Part shown: piece after piece, positions 23,610-34,396 of the stretch
Layout of the letters: every line of letters starts with the position of its first letter
Numbering within the stretch: the stretch's first letter is position 1
Assembly: GCA_013115135.1 (NCBI GenBank)
Contig: JABANP010000043.1
Location: forward strand, 124,001 to 188,000
Direction of reading: 5' to 3'
From: Perkinsus olseni
Lineage: Eukaryota; Perkinsozoa; Perkinsida; Perkinsidae
Length of the DNA stretch: 64,000 bases
Made by a program: the position numbers and the translations under genes
The notes under the pieces: generated by a model
Told to the model about the DNA's origin: nothing
The model's input: only the letters and a program-made list of their open reading frames with translations
Database searches by the model: none

Positions 23610-24278
23610 ATGTCTGTTTGTGAGTACGATCCTTCTGACACTCCCTCTGGCTTTCTTCGATGGTCGCGACCGGCGCCAGACGAGCCCTCACGGGTTCACA
23701 GATTATTACGTGGTTTCAAAGCTACTGCGAGGAGTCATCCCACACATCATCTGGTCACATGGGCTGTCCTCTTCGGAATACCACTGGCCCTCGTCCTGTG
23801 GTACAGTTGGACCCTTCTGGCCATGGAGAATGACATCCCCTGGGTTCTGGAGGTTTCCATTGAGAGTATCACCATGGAGAAATACGTTTGGTGCGGTATG
23901 GTCACAATGCACCCCGAGTGGCAATACTGTGCACGAGGTACCATATACTTGCGAATACGGAACAGGCTATGGGTGGACTTGACTATCGTAGAAGCCCAGT
24001 TGCAACCGATTCGCCCGGTCCGGACTTGCTCAGCAAAGAACCAGCACACTGATGGTCTACTAGAAATCGGTGGCACCGAGGTGAAGGCCATGAGCGATGT
24101 CGTGTATACTCTACCCGCCTTTTTGCTCGCATGGTCGGTCGAGGACTTCTCAGCCTCCAGTATAACCATTTGTGTAGGCAACCTGTGGATAGATGCGCAG
24201 GGATACAATTTCGAGCGGAGCTTATATTTTGATGCTGATCAAGTGCACAACTTCATTTTGCCGGTTCCGCCATCATGA
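23610..24278 (+). CDS. Family A type II membrane protein, intact
   Basis: This is an uninterrupted 222-residue frame. It has a short N-terminal region with the family signature EYDPSDTPSGFLRWSRPAP, an Arg-rich stretch, a membrane segment at about residues 48-72 (VTWAVLFGIPLALVLWYSWT) and an outer domain of about 145 residues. The outer domain carries the conserved blocks VSIESITMEKYVWCGMV, YCARGTIYLRIRNRLWVDLT, DGLLEIGGTEVKAMS and a C-terminus ending NFILPVPPS. The protein closely resembles the copy at 28788 and its 5' flank is shared with the 16.4- and 28.8-kb copies. Compared with those copies the start context and stop position are conserved, which supports the start chosen. The function is unknown; see the 28788 entry for the domain argument. 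Confidence 0.8.
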   Translation: MSVCEYDPSDTPSGFLRWSRPAPDEPSRVHRLLRGFKATARSHPTHHLVTWAVLFGIPLALVLWYSWTLLAMENDIPWVLEVSIESITMEKYVWCGMVTMHPEWQYCARGTIYLRIRNRLWVDLTIVEAQLQPIRPVRTCSAKNQHTDGLLEIGGTEVKAMSDVVYTLPAFLLAWSVEDFSASSITICVGNLWIDAQGYNFERSLYFDADQVHNFILPVPPS

Positions 24279-26395
24279 ATCTCTTTGAGTTCGCCGCGCT
24301 GAAGAACGGCATTTACGAGATGTCGAATTTCATTGCTTTTTTGCTTCAGTTTCATGAGCAAATCGATTCTCGGAGAATCATTCTCCTGTTCGAGTGAGTG
24401 TATTCTCCAAGTGATCCCGGCTTACGGGTCATCATCGCACCCAGTGTCTTCCTGTAGTACAGGGCCTGTACCATGATGTACCACCTAATTATGCATCCTT
24501 TTACTATTGATACTAGGAACTTTCCAACCTAACCAGGGCCCCGGTCAAAATCGGTGTTTCGCTCATTTCCTCACATTGGGTTGAAGTTGAGTGCACTGTT
24601 GACACCAGTGTGGTGTCACCCAGAGGTCGAGCCTGTGCTTGGTATTGGCTCGACTCTCGAGTGGCCTTTAAAATTATTGGGCGTAAAACACGATGTGCTC
24701 TGTAGTGACACCACTTCGCGGTATGACGCGCGCGCGATTAACGCCATAACGCGTTGAACGGCAACGCCATAACGCGGTATAGGTTATACCGTATAACGCT
24801 TACTACGCGTTATCGCGGTAGAAGTTCTACCGTATAACGCGTATAACACGACGCGGTGCGTGCCGCACCGTGCGGCGGTTCGCACCTATTCTTGTACTGC
24901 CGAATCCCTCATTATCTTAAACAGCTCAGCGCACTCTCGTGTCTCAGGAACGGGCTGTTTCTGTTGTTAGAAACCTTGCGGTTGTGTGTCATGCTCAGGG
25001 CTCAACATCACGCTTGGCGTTATCATCGCGCATTGTACATATCACGTTATGAGCCCATTCGGCGTTCAACGCGTTATACTCTGAATTTACGCTCATAACG
25101 CGTGCAACTGTTGCACTGCAACACCCGCGTTTTACACAACACGGGTGCAACTCCAGTGTTTCCTCCCGCCAAGCTCCACCGCCGGTGGACCACCGGGCGG
25201 TTTCTGTGAAAGGAAGCGTACAGAAAGGGCTGCTACCATCCAATGACGGGTCGAACGACGTTTTATCACAACCCCTGCTGGCCACTGGATGTCGGTGTTG
25301 TTGTGGAGCCAGTCCACAACAAGTGGGCAAACAATGGCATGTTGGTTCAAGTGATGAGTAGATGGTTTTCCTCAGTGAAAGGAGGATATCCTGGCCCGAG
25401 ATTACTTCCTCCTAGTAGAAATGGGTGGGATAAATGCTCAGTTAAAGTCGAGAAAGGAAGCTGATCTGGTGGACTATCACTGGTCATAGCGAAGACAGGA
25501 ATGATGGATGACCTTAACGGCCGGTGGGTTGTAGCAACCCCCCGATGATCTAGTGGCTCTGACAGATACTTTTAGTGGATTTTATATGACGATAGTATCG
25601 TCACGATACGCTAGTGATACTCCTGGTAGCAGTTCGTGTTTCTGTCCGGGATGATCCAAGCGTGATGGAAAGCTCGTCAAACTCAGTCGTGGGCCACGAC
25701 TCGTGGCGATGAAGTAAATACTGCGTCAAACGAAACAATGAAGGTACTTTCTTAAGGTCTAGATAAGAACACCGATGTGAATGAACAACCGTCAATGGAA
25801 AACATTCACACGAACAACTGCATTGTTACAAGTTGACCGATGAAAAGGGGTTAACGTGCGCACATGATAAAACGCGGTATACCAGACAATTTTGAGCTCT
25901 CCGTGGTGAGGGGCAGTGAAGATTCGTCTCATTGACTTGAATCAGACAGACCGACCTCTCTTAAAAGCTAACGAAGTGAATTACAATTGTTCGTACGAGT
26001 CTTCGAAAAAAAACTGTTCCCGACGATACTCAGGTACACCGAAATAGGGATCTCGTGTTGACGAGTGGACTGAAGCGAGTTCCGTAAATAACCGCGACAA
26101 TCCTCCTGTTGACGGTGAGAAGCGTTTGGTTCAACCGAATCGGTCTATACCATTCAGAACTTCTGAATCCTATGTCTATTTTACAAAGTACGCCCCCGAA
26201 ACCGAATCTCATCCGCGAAATTGAGCTCTCTAATCGAAGCCCACCGCTCAACTGATTTCTGTATTAGACAACTATTTCGATCCTACCGTCGTCTCAACTC
26301 GCTAATGTGATGTCGTCGAGCACGCGAATGGTATAGTTCCCGATCATGCAGTGTCGAGTCAGCTCACCTCGTCTGTTGGGGTCACGAGATATCAA
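24279..26395. other. Spacer between A5 and B1
   Basis: No intact gene is seen. The parts up to about 24670 and from about 25150 on are shared with the second duplication copy. Between them is a copy-1-specific block rich in ATAACGCG words. A short minus-strand piece near 25161-25215 encodes RFLSQKPPGG, resembling one exon of the coiled-coil gene at 18.4 kb, and appears to be a relic. Confidence 0.45.
24710..25110. repeat. Cluster of ATAACGCG-type words
   Basis: The octamer ATAACGCG or its complement CGCGTTAT occurs at least six times, often in longer self-complementary forms such as ACGCGTTATCGCGGTAGAAG and GGTATAGGTTATACC. The block is unique to the first copy of the segmental duplication and is far richer in CG dinucleotides than its surroundings. 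Confidence 0.55.
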
Positions 26396-27464
26396 CTAGC
26401 TCTCAGCATAGGGAGGAGGAGATTCTTCAGGCCTCCCTCCTTGAGCTTCTTCATAACTAGGCGGAGGTTGTATCGATTGCTCATAGCTCGGCAAGGCCCT
26501 GAGATAATGACACACGGGTCAATGGCGGAGATACTCAGCAGAAAATACAGTATCTCGTTACTCAGCGATGGGACGGAAAGTAGCGGCACTTGGCAATAAT
26601 CCAGGGTAACTAGCAAAATATCATATCCAGTGAATAACAGTCATTACCCAACGGTTGAGTCTCAACTCACCGTAATTGTGATCTATGTGGGGGCAGCATA
26701 TGATGGCCTCGGAGCTCCACTTCGTCTTTCCGGAATAGCATATGAGTTTCACCTCTGTAGCGGAACATGGTACCGTATTGCCGCACTCGTGTCGGCAACA
26801 AGAAGACGAAGGCTTTGGCTATATAGAAATAACCGCGATAACGAGCCTCTAACGTCCTCCTCTCGACATAGGGATCACTGATATCTTTGAAATGCAACTC
26901 TCCATCAGAGGCTCCAACGACCGCCGCCATGTGCTTTCCAAGCGTCGGGAATAAGTAGGATTTCCGTCCCGTGAAAGTGACTATACACTCTACGGCAAAC
27001 GGATGATCAGCAGTAAAAACGAATCTCTGTCGTTGTCCTTGGCCGTCCCGTGAGAGCTCATTCGCCCAAAGAGGAGTCAGTTTGGTGAATCTTCGCGGTG
27101 CAGAATTCATCGTGAAGTTGACGTCGTAGTATCCTGCTTCACCACCAGTGGCATCAACCTTCGTGTAACTCACGTTGCTTAGATCTATCGGCCAAGGTAA
27201 AGATACCTCAGTGGGCAGAGACCACACTCCTTTTCGGATTCTATACTGTGCCGGTATGCGCCAGGTCGCACTTTCATAGAGTGGCTCGTGAGGTCGGTTA
27301 CTTCTGGCATGAACTTCATGGAGGGATATAGCGAGAAGGCCTTTCCTAGTTTTGGTTTGAAGACACACTGCCTGGAGATACTCGTAAAAATGACAATAGA
27401 ACTTCGAGGGAGAGCTTAGGGCGACCCCGACGACAAGGGAGGGTAGAAGTTTGGTGATGAGCAT
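26396..27464 (-). CDS. Family B secreted or membrane protein with PPxY tail (copy 1)
   Basis: Three exons on the minus strand, 27464-26671, 26609-26562 and 26498-26396, give 314 residues. Introns of 61 and 63 nt have GTGAGT and GTAACG donors and CTAG and TCTCAG acceptors. The same joins work in the paralogue at 30959-32031, which supports them. The protein starts with a likely signal peptide (LLPSLVVGVALSSPS). It continues with an ~240-residue domain containing NVSY and NFT glycosylation-type sites and a moderately hydrophobic stretch near IAKAFVFLLPTRV. Exons 2-3 add a Pro/Tyr-rich tail with PSYE, PPPSYEEA and PPPYAES, i.e. two PPxY motifs. PPxY motifs bind WW domains of NEDD4-type ubiquitin ligases in other eukaryotes. 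The fold and role of the main domain are not recognised. It is convergent with the A gene of the same unit. Confidence 0.72.
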
Positions 27465-27745
27465 GAGGTGGAAAGGGTTAATCTGATTTACTCAATCCTG
27501 TCGAACGAACAGTCCCTCTAGACTCGAGTCTCGAGACCTCGCTATTCTCCATGGGTGATTCACTCATCAATGTTACGCATTATAAAGATAATAGAAGCCC
27601 TGTAGAGAGTGCTCCCGGAGCACCCATGCTTATCCGGCATGATGCCGTCACGGGCGATGGTCGCCCGTCACACGGTACCCCGGCAGCGACGGGGGGCTTA
27701 CACCACCTTATTCAAGGGTTATGAAAGCCTGCTCCGAATAGTTAG

Positions 27746-28540
27746 TGTGCCGAATAGTCTAGTTTTACTCATTCGTTTTACCTGCATACGTTTTACTCAT
27801 CGTCTCACACAGCGTGCACGTACTACCACGATATGACGCGCATGATAGCGCACGTCTAGCTGAGACGAGACGCCGAGACTGGCTCTTTTTTACATTGGAA
27901 ATTGCATTCCATTACGCTTTTGCGCTTCTTGTCCAAGAGCTACTACACCCTCTACTGACGTCCGAGTTCTCAAGTCTAGACCTCTTCACTCTGCAATTGG
28001 GCGGAAAGGAGCGGTACGCGGCAATAGCCCAGAGTATGGGAGATGAATGTTAATGACCCGGTCATTAACGTTCATTTCCCAAGCTGCGAACCATGCGGGG
28101 CTAGCATATGGTGTACTGTGAGTTCAACTTCATCTTTCCGAAACGGAGTATGCGTTCCGCGGCGAAACGGGAATCATTTTTCGCTACGTTGGCGGGACCT
28201 TTCGCTGCTGACCGTCCTCAATTGGCTCTTGACTCACAACAACTGGCCGATAGTTCTAAGCTTTGCTGCGAAAATGGGCCTTTATTTCGTAGGAAGTTAT
28301 ACAATATAAGTTTGTTTCATGGGAAATCATTCCCTATCATAGGAACAGACCTTGCATAGCGTCGAAGATTCTTCAGGAGAACATCGTCCTTGGGGCAAGG
28401 CTACCCCGCGGAAAACTAAAACCTAGTAGTGCGTCGAGAGCTCCAGCAACGAGAGCTTCAATGGCGGCCTGATTGGCCTAAGGCGGCTTGTACGTCATTC
28501 TGGTGACGCCACCGACGGGACAGCAGCCCCTAGGTCCGGG
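27746..28540. other. Junction between duplicated units
   Basis: No gene is supported. The last ~220 bp resemble the more distal part of the A-gene 5' flank seen at 15.8-16.1 kb (CGAAGATTC...CATCG, GAGAGCTTCAATG, GGCCTAAGGC), so the second unit appears to carry a longer flank than the first. Confidence 0.45.
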
Positions 28541-28787
28541 TGACATAAAAGTGATGTTGTCCCGTCTGTCTCCCTTCAATCAGACCTGCGACCTCTCGCA
28601 TCTCTCGACTGGGGCCACGAACCGTAACGAGTCACTTCCAGGCGAGTGCAACAGGGTCGACTCTGCTGACATAAACTACCCATCATCTCAGCGATTTTGG
28701 CGAGGAGTATCTCTTTGCCCAAACAACAGGTGACGCGGTACCTATGGCGCGCTAGCTCCTCTCTATCGATGAAAGTCCGACCCAAAG

Positions 28788-29456
28788 ATGTCTGTTCGGG
28801 AGTACGATCCTTCGGATACTCCCTCTGGTTTTCTTCGATGGTCGAGACCGGCGCCAGAGGAGCCCTCACGGGTTCGCAGATTATCACGTGGTCTCAAAGC
28901 TACAACGAAGAGGTATCCCATGCATCATCTGGTCACATGGGCTCTCCTCCTTGGAATAACCCTGGCCCTTTCCTTGTGGTACATTTGGAATTTCCTGACC
29001 ATCGAGTGTCGCCTCCCCTCGGTGCTGAAGATTTCCATTGAGAGTATCACCATGGAACAACACGTTTGGTGCGGTATGGTCACATTGGCCAAAACCTGGC
29101 AATACTGTGCACGAGGTACCATAGACTTGCGAATACGGAACAGGCTATGGATGGACTTGACTATCGAAGAAGGCGAGTTGCAACCTATTCGCCCGGTCAG
29201 GACTTGCTCAACGGGGTTACAGCATCCCGATGGTCTACTACAAATCGGTGGCACCGAGGTGAAGGCCCTGAGCGATGTTGTCTATACTCTACCCGCCCTT
29301 TTGCTTGCATGGTCGGTCGAGGACTTCTCAGCCTCCGGTATAACCATTTGTGTAGGCTCCCTGTGGATAGATGCGCAGGGTAACAATTTCGAGCGGACCT
29401 TCGATTTCGATTCTGATCAAGTGTTCAACTTCACTTTGCCGGTTCCACCATCATGA
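28788..29456 (+). CDS. Family A type II membrane protein, intact
   Basis: This is an uninterrupted 222-residue frame with no introns. It has a cytosolic-side N-terminus (EYDPSDTPSGFLRWSRPAP, then Arg/Lys-rich), one membrane span at about 48-72 without a cleavable signal, and a ~150-residue domain. Conserved blocks across the family are S(I/V)ES(I/V)T then VWCGM, YCARGT(I/V)DLRIRN, the W-D-L-T-I pattern, DGLL.I.GTEVKA.S..VYTLP and a terminal LPVPPS. Two to four Cys are conserved. A type II topology followed by a beta-rich domain with 'DLRIRN-x-L-x-DLTI' and 'G-x-L-x-I-x-G' patterns recalls the LEA2/WHy-type domain of NDR1/HIN1-like proteins. That is an inference from pattern, not a family match. 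The membrane side and function are unknown. Within this window eight copies are seen, three of them intact. Confidence 0.8.
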   Translation: MSVREYDPSDTPSGFLRWSRPAPEEPSRVRRLSRGLKATTKRYPMHHLVTWALLLGITLALSLWYIWNFLTIECRLPSVLKISIESITMEQHVWCGMVTLAKTWQYCARGTIDLRIRNRLWMDLTIEEGELQPIRPVRTCSTGLQHPDGLLQIGGTEVKALSDVVYTLPALLLAWSVEDFSASGITICVGSLWIDAQGNNFERTFDFDSDQVFNFTLPVPPS

Positions 29457-30958
29457 GGCTCTTTGAGTTCGCCGTGTTGAAGGACCGCCTTTATCTTCGC
29501 CTTAGTGATTCGGCAACCGAATTTCGGTTTCATAAGCTAACCGATTCGCCCGTTCGAGTGTACTCTTCAAGTGATCCCGGCTTACGGGTCATCATCGCAC
29601 CCAGTGTCTCCCTGTACTATGACGTACTACTTACGTATTTATTTACGATTGATATAATGGCTTTCCAACCTAACCAAGGCCCCGGTCAAAATAGGTGTTT
29701 CGCTCATTTTCTCGCTCTGTGTTGAAGTTGAGGGCACTGGTGCCGGCCAGAGGTCGAGCCTGTGTTTGATATTGGCTCGACTCTCGAGTGGCCATTGGTC
29801 ACCGGCAAGTCCCAGCCGCGGGAACAACGACGAGTCGGCACCTTAAGGTAGCGCCAACATTGAATCGATGCCATTGATCTCGAGTCCCCACAGCCTGTGG
29901 GCCACAGGCTGCCTTTGGAGCAGTGTTTGCTCTCGCCAGGCTCCACCGGACGGTTTCTGGGCAAGGAAGCGTCTCATGCCTTCCTGAGTCATGCTGGTCC
30001 ATGCCGTACGGGAGAATGGCCGAAAGTTCCGTTCGTGACGGTTGCGAGGCACTACTGTGTTTTACAGGGATTTGGCTGTCGATGGCATGCTGAATGGCAT
30101 TGTTGATTGGGGTGACCGGTGTAGATGGCCTTCCTCACTGATAGGAGGCGACGAAGAACCGGCAATCCTGGTCCGAGATTAGTTTCCCCTATTAGGGAGG
30201 CTGACAACGATATCCAGTAAAGTTGAAGAAGAAGCTGGTGAAGTAACAGTGGCGATAGCCAAGAGCCTCTTGGCAAGAGGAGAATGACGAATGATCTCGG
30301 GCAAGCCGTGGGTTTTAGCAACTTTCCGGTGAACTGAGCTACATAACCGAATTACCTAGGGGCTCTTACTGATACTTCATGTGGTTTTTATAGGACGATG
30401 GGCCGGGGATGAATTCCCGATAGCCGTTCCTGTCTCTGCCCAAGATAATTCAAGCGTGATGGAAAGACCACAGTTTTCGGTCGTGGCAATGAAGTCAATA
30501 CCGCGTGAAACAAAACAATGAAGATATCTTCTTAACGTCTACATGGGAACACCGATGTGAGTGAAGAATTCGACAAATCTCCACACGAACCAATGCATTT
30601 CTACAAGTTGACTGATGAAAGGGGGTGAAGATGAGCACATAATTCGACCTTACATGACTGAAATCTCGAGCGTCCATTGTCGAGGCAAGATTCGCATCGT
30701 TCTCAGCATCTGATGAACCGACCGCTCGTGCGAATGACTTTTTTATCGTATGATTTTCGACAGACTTTCTCCTCCGAGAATCGAGCAGAACGAAACTGGA
30801 ATCTCGTGTCCACATGTGAGCTCCGGCGAGCTCTCTCAATCACCGGAACAACACTACGATTGACGGTGACGAGTGTTTCAATTCACTGAGTCGACCTAGT
30901 CTCTGACAAGGCAGTGTGGAGTCAGCTCACCTCTTCTGTTGGCGTCCCGATGCATCAA
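29457..30958. other. Spacer between A6 and B2
   Basis: No intact gene is present. At about 29940-29995 the minus strand encodes TQEGMRRFLAQKPSGGAWRE, a clear relative of the exon at 18360-18450 of the coiled-coil gene but without neighbouring exons, so it is probably a pseudogene fragment. The rest matches the corresponding spacer of copy 1. Confidence 0.45.
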
Positions 30959-32031
30959 CTAGCTCTCAGTATAAGGTGGAGGAGATTCTTCAGGCCTGCT
31001 CCCTATGGCTGCTTCATAGCTAGGTGGAGCCTGAGGTCCTTCCCTAACCGATTGTTCATAACTCGGTAAGGACCTGAGATGAAATACTGGTCGAGGGCGG
31101 GGACAATCGGCAGAATGTCGGTAGATTTTACTCTGCAAGGGGACGGAAAGTAGCGGCAGTTGGCAATAATCCAGGGTAACTAGAAAAATATCATATCCAG
31201 TGAATAACAGTCATTACTTAACAGTTGAGTCTCAACTCACCGTAATTGTGATCTATGTGGGGGCAGCATATGATGGCCTCGGAGCTCCACTTCGTCTTTC
31301 CGGAATAGCATATGAGTTTCACCTCTGTAGCGGAACATGGTACCGTATTGCCGCACTCGTGTCGGCAACACGAAGACGAAGGCTTTGGCTATATAGAAAT
31401 AACCGCGATAACGAGCCTCTAACGTCCTCCTCTCGACATAGGGATCGCTGATATCTTTGAAATGGAACTCTCCGTCAATCGTTCCAACGGCCGCCGACAT
31501 AGCCTTTCCTCGTCCTGTGAGTTTGTAGGATTTCCATTCCCTGGAAGTGATTACGCATTTGACGGGAAAAGGACGATCAGCAGTAAAAACAAATCTCTGC
31601 TGCTCTCCTTGACCATCCTGTGAGAGCTCATTCGCCCAGACAGGAGTTAGTTTGGTGAATCTTCGCGGTGCAGAGTTCATCGTAAAGTTGACGTCGTAGT
31701 ATCCTGCATCATCAGTGCCATCAACCTTCGTGTAACTGACGTTGCTTCGATCTATTGGCCAAGGTAGAGATACCTCAGTGGGCAGAGACCACACTCCTTT
31801 TCGGATTCTATGCTGTGCCGGTATGCGCCAGGTCGCACTTTCATAGAGTGGCTCGTGAGGTCGGTTACTGCTGGCATGAACTTCATGGAGGGATATAGCG
31901 AGAAGGCCTTTCCTAGTTTTGGTTTGAAGACACACAGCCTGGAGGTACTCGTAAAAATGACAATAAAACTTCGAGGGAGAGCTTAGGGCGACCCCGACGA
32001 CAAGGGACGGTGTAAGTTGGGCGATGAGCAT
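30959..32031 (-). CDS. Family B secreted or membrane protein with PPxY tail (copy 2)
   Basis: Three exons, 32031-31241, 31179-31132 and 31073-30959, join to 317 residues. Intron lengths are 61 and 58 nt and the phases are the same as in the paralogue at 26396-27464. The signal-peptide-like start (LTPSLVVGVALSSPS) and the main domain are nearly identical to copy 1. The middle part (FTADRPFPVKCVITSREWKS) and the tail are more divergent. The tail keeps LPSYEQS, APPSYEAA and PPPYTES although surrounding residues differ, suggesting the PPxY-type motifs are under selection. Exons 2 and 3 are invisible unless the introns are removed, because exon 1 runs directly into a TGA that overlaps the GTGAGT donor. 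Function unknown. Confidence 0.72.
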
Positions 32032-32305
32032 GGGGAGAAAGGGTAACTGGACTTACATAATTTTGCTGAACGAACAACCTATCTCAAGACCTCGCTATTC
32101 TCAACGAGTGATTCACCCATCAATGCTACGCGTTATAGAGATAATAGAAGCCCTGATAGTGTTCCACGGGCACCCATGCGTATCGCCTATGCTTATCCGT
32201 TATCGCCCATCACGCGTCGCCCCGGCTGCTGGGGCCCGGCAGCGAGGGGGGAACCTACACCGCCACCTTATTCAGAAGCTACAAGAGCCCGCTTTGAATA
32301 GTTAG

Positions 32306-33058
32306 GACGGAATTTCGGCGAGATGGTGAGCTAGGACAATCAAGTCAGCAGGAAACGATGCCGAACCTTGCGGGTTGCTAAGAGGAATCAGCAAGAAAAC
32401 ATTCTGATAACGCATTTAGGGAATCGATTGCCGGGTCGGGTTTGGAGGATCCCACTTTTGAGTGTCTCGGAACGTGTCTCCATGATCGATTCTCGAATGT
32501 TTCCGAAGTGAGGAAACGGGGCCATCTCGCGCTTAAGTGGTGCTTGTACACATATGACTGTACCTCAGTATAATATATCACAAGTCTCGTAGATGAGTAG
32601 TTAAGCGGAAGAGCGCAAAGTTAGCATTCACGAGGTCGTTAGTTCAATTCTCGCTGCGCACATGTCGATCGTCTTCAAACTGCGCTGCTCATCACAAGTT
32701 TCATGCGCCGCCTGGTTGAACTTTTGGGGTCGCTAAATCATCTACTTCTGCAACTCAAAATCGATTCTGGAACTTCATCTCACGTGCACAAATCATTTCC
32801 AGAATCGATTCTGATTTTCAGGAATATTTTATCGAACGGGAGGTTGAAATGCACCCTGACATCCACTGGACATGATCAGAATCGATTCGCAGAACACTTC
32901 CCCGAATCATTATTCTGGACCCACCTGTCTGGATGCGAATTCGGCTCTTTTTGGTATGAGTTCTGAACATCGAAATAGGTTTTCTCAATCGGTGTCTTTC
33001 ACAGATCGTACTATCGCTCCTCATCCTTGCTTCGTTGTGTTAGCGCGCCTTTGAACAC
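32306..33058. other. Intergenic with an imperfect inverted repeat
   Basis: No gene is seen. AAATCGATTCTGGAA at about 32758-32772 is repeated in inverted form at about 32800-32814. A stretch at 32590-32660 (TAGTTAAGCGGAAGAGC ... TTAGTTCAATTCT) looks faintly like tRNA A and B boxes, but no cloverleaf can be closed. Confidence 0.4.
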
Positions 33059-34143
33059 ATGTTTCTAACCTTCCCTCGGACGCATCAGCGGCTGCTTGTT
33101 CGGGCAAGTGCTGCTACTGGGAGAAGGGCCAATGAGATCAGGGCTAGAAACCAGCCCAGCTTCGGTAGAAAAAACCATAAAAATCATCAGCACCAGCACG
33201 CAGTCGAGGCGCAAGCAGCAGCAGTGGCCAAGACTAGCGACGGCCAGGTAGGTCCACCTGTGTATTGGGAGGAGGTTAAGCCTCCTCAGGTTGCACAGAA
33301 TCAAACAAGTCAAGTCCCTGGACCAGCGGCAGGGAGCAGGCCGGGTAATGTGGTCATCAGCGTAATGACGGTGATATGTTAGAGCGTTTGGTAGGTTTGC
33401 TTGGAGCCATCGCTGATGGCATGGCGTCGGGCTTGGGCTGGGGAATGGGCATGAGGTTGATGGATGGTATCTTTGGTCCGAGGACGATGGAGGTGGTACA
33501 TCATGATCATCAGGGTAGTAGAGGGACTCCGAAGGGATATTCACGGGTCCACTCGCGATAGTCGTGTTGAGTGAGAGCCCAGGCGAGTGTGGAATGCCTT
33601 TTGATATGGGGAGACCGTCTGGGGATTGGTGGAGCGTCCGTGTCCGTGGCGGTTCTACTGAATACGGCTAGGGACGCTTCTACGCTACCAGTTCCTAGAG
33701 TCAGCGGGTAACCTAGATGAGAAATGACAATGGAGGAAGCGAGAAAACGGAAGCTGAGGAAAATCCTGAAGTCCATCACAGCGGCCGTGTTCCTACCTTG
33801 AAAGGGTGCAACGGGAATTGAGATGAGCTCCTCTCGCTTGCCATTCCCGTACGCATGTACGGGACCACGGGTATCCTTTCCGATGCATCTCCGTTCAATC
33901 TAGTGACCAATCACGTTCAGATGCCTCCTCATCTACGGACGCTTCCTCTGTGGATGCTACCAGCACAGCCGGCTCGACGGGCCTAGAGGGTGACAACGGC
34001 ACCTCGTGGTTCAGTAGTGCTCTTCATCTGCCTTGATCCTAGTAGCGGCTCTTCCCTCAGGCAATGATAATGACCAGGGCATGACTGATGATTTTGGAAG
34101 CTCGTGGTTCGGCGGGGATGGCGGTGGCGATTGGGACTTCTAG
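33059..34143 (+). CDS. Small glycine-rich membrane-type protein
   Basis: Plus-strand exons are visible at about 33059-33350, 33379-33510 and about 33930-34143. The first encodes a basic, Gln/Ala-rich N-terminus (HQHQHAVEAQAAAVAKTSDG) and PPVYWEEVKPPQ. The second encodes a glycine-zipper-like segment, LLGAIADGMASGLGWGMGMR then LMDGIFGPRTMEVVHH. The last encodes an acidic, Ser-rich part and ends DDFGSSWFGGDGGGDWDF with a stop at 34141-34143. The order (basic, then small-residue helix) resembles the first half of CHCHD2/CHCHD10-type proteins, but no CX9C pair was found. The assignment therefore stays open, and exon borders are approximate. Confidence 0.45.
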
Positions 34144-34396
34144 ATTGCGCTGTGAGAGGTGATTGGGATTGGCGCCCTTTGTGCTGAGGCACGTGGCGAT
34201 TGTACCATATACAGCACGACGTATAAGGAAAGCTTCCATCGGCGCACTTCTGGATTCACAATGACGTTTTACTGTAATTTTGCACTTCATTCTCGTACTG
34301 TTGACTTAGCGTCCTTGCTGCTTGGCAGGCGCGGTCTTGCGTTGTTGGTGGATTACGTTGAGTTCGGGTAGAAGTTTGTTTTTCTTATGATCGGGG

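Larger units (their letters stand above)
23335..27745. repeat. Segmental duplication, copy 1 (A5 + B1 unit)
   Basis: This segment matches 28541-32305 in the same order: A-gene 5' flank, A gene (+), shared 3' flank with CCAGGGCCCCGGTCAAAAT, a stretch containing GGCTCCACCGG/CGGTTTCTG, the B-gene 3' flank with AAGCGTGATGGAAAG and ACACCGATGTGA, the B gene (-), and the B-gene upstream region with GACCTCGCTATTCTC and ATAATAGAAGCCCTG. The two copies differ by many substitutions and by indels; copy 1 has an extra ~450 bp at about 24.68-25.13 kb. Confidence 0.8.
28541..32305. repeat. Segmental duplication, copy 2 (A6 + B2 unit)
   Basis: This is the second copy of the unit described at 23335-27745, with the same gene order and orientation. 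It lacks the ATAACGCG-rich block: after the shared CGACTCTCGAGTGGCC at about 29780 the sequence differs from copy 1 until the shared GGCTCCACCGG block at 29939. Confidence 0.8.

Noticed and set aside
26630..26881. Plus-strand frame opposite the B gene, repeated at 31200-31451
   Set aside because: It is antisense to the C-terminal part of exon 1 and intron 1 of the B genes. Its conservation is explained by the duplication and the minus-strand coding constraint.
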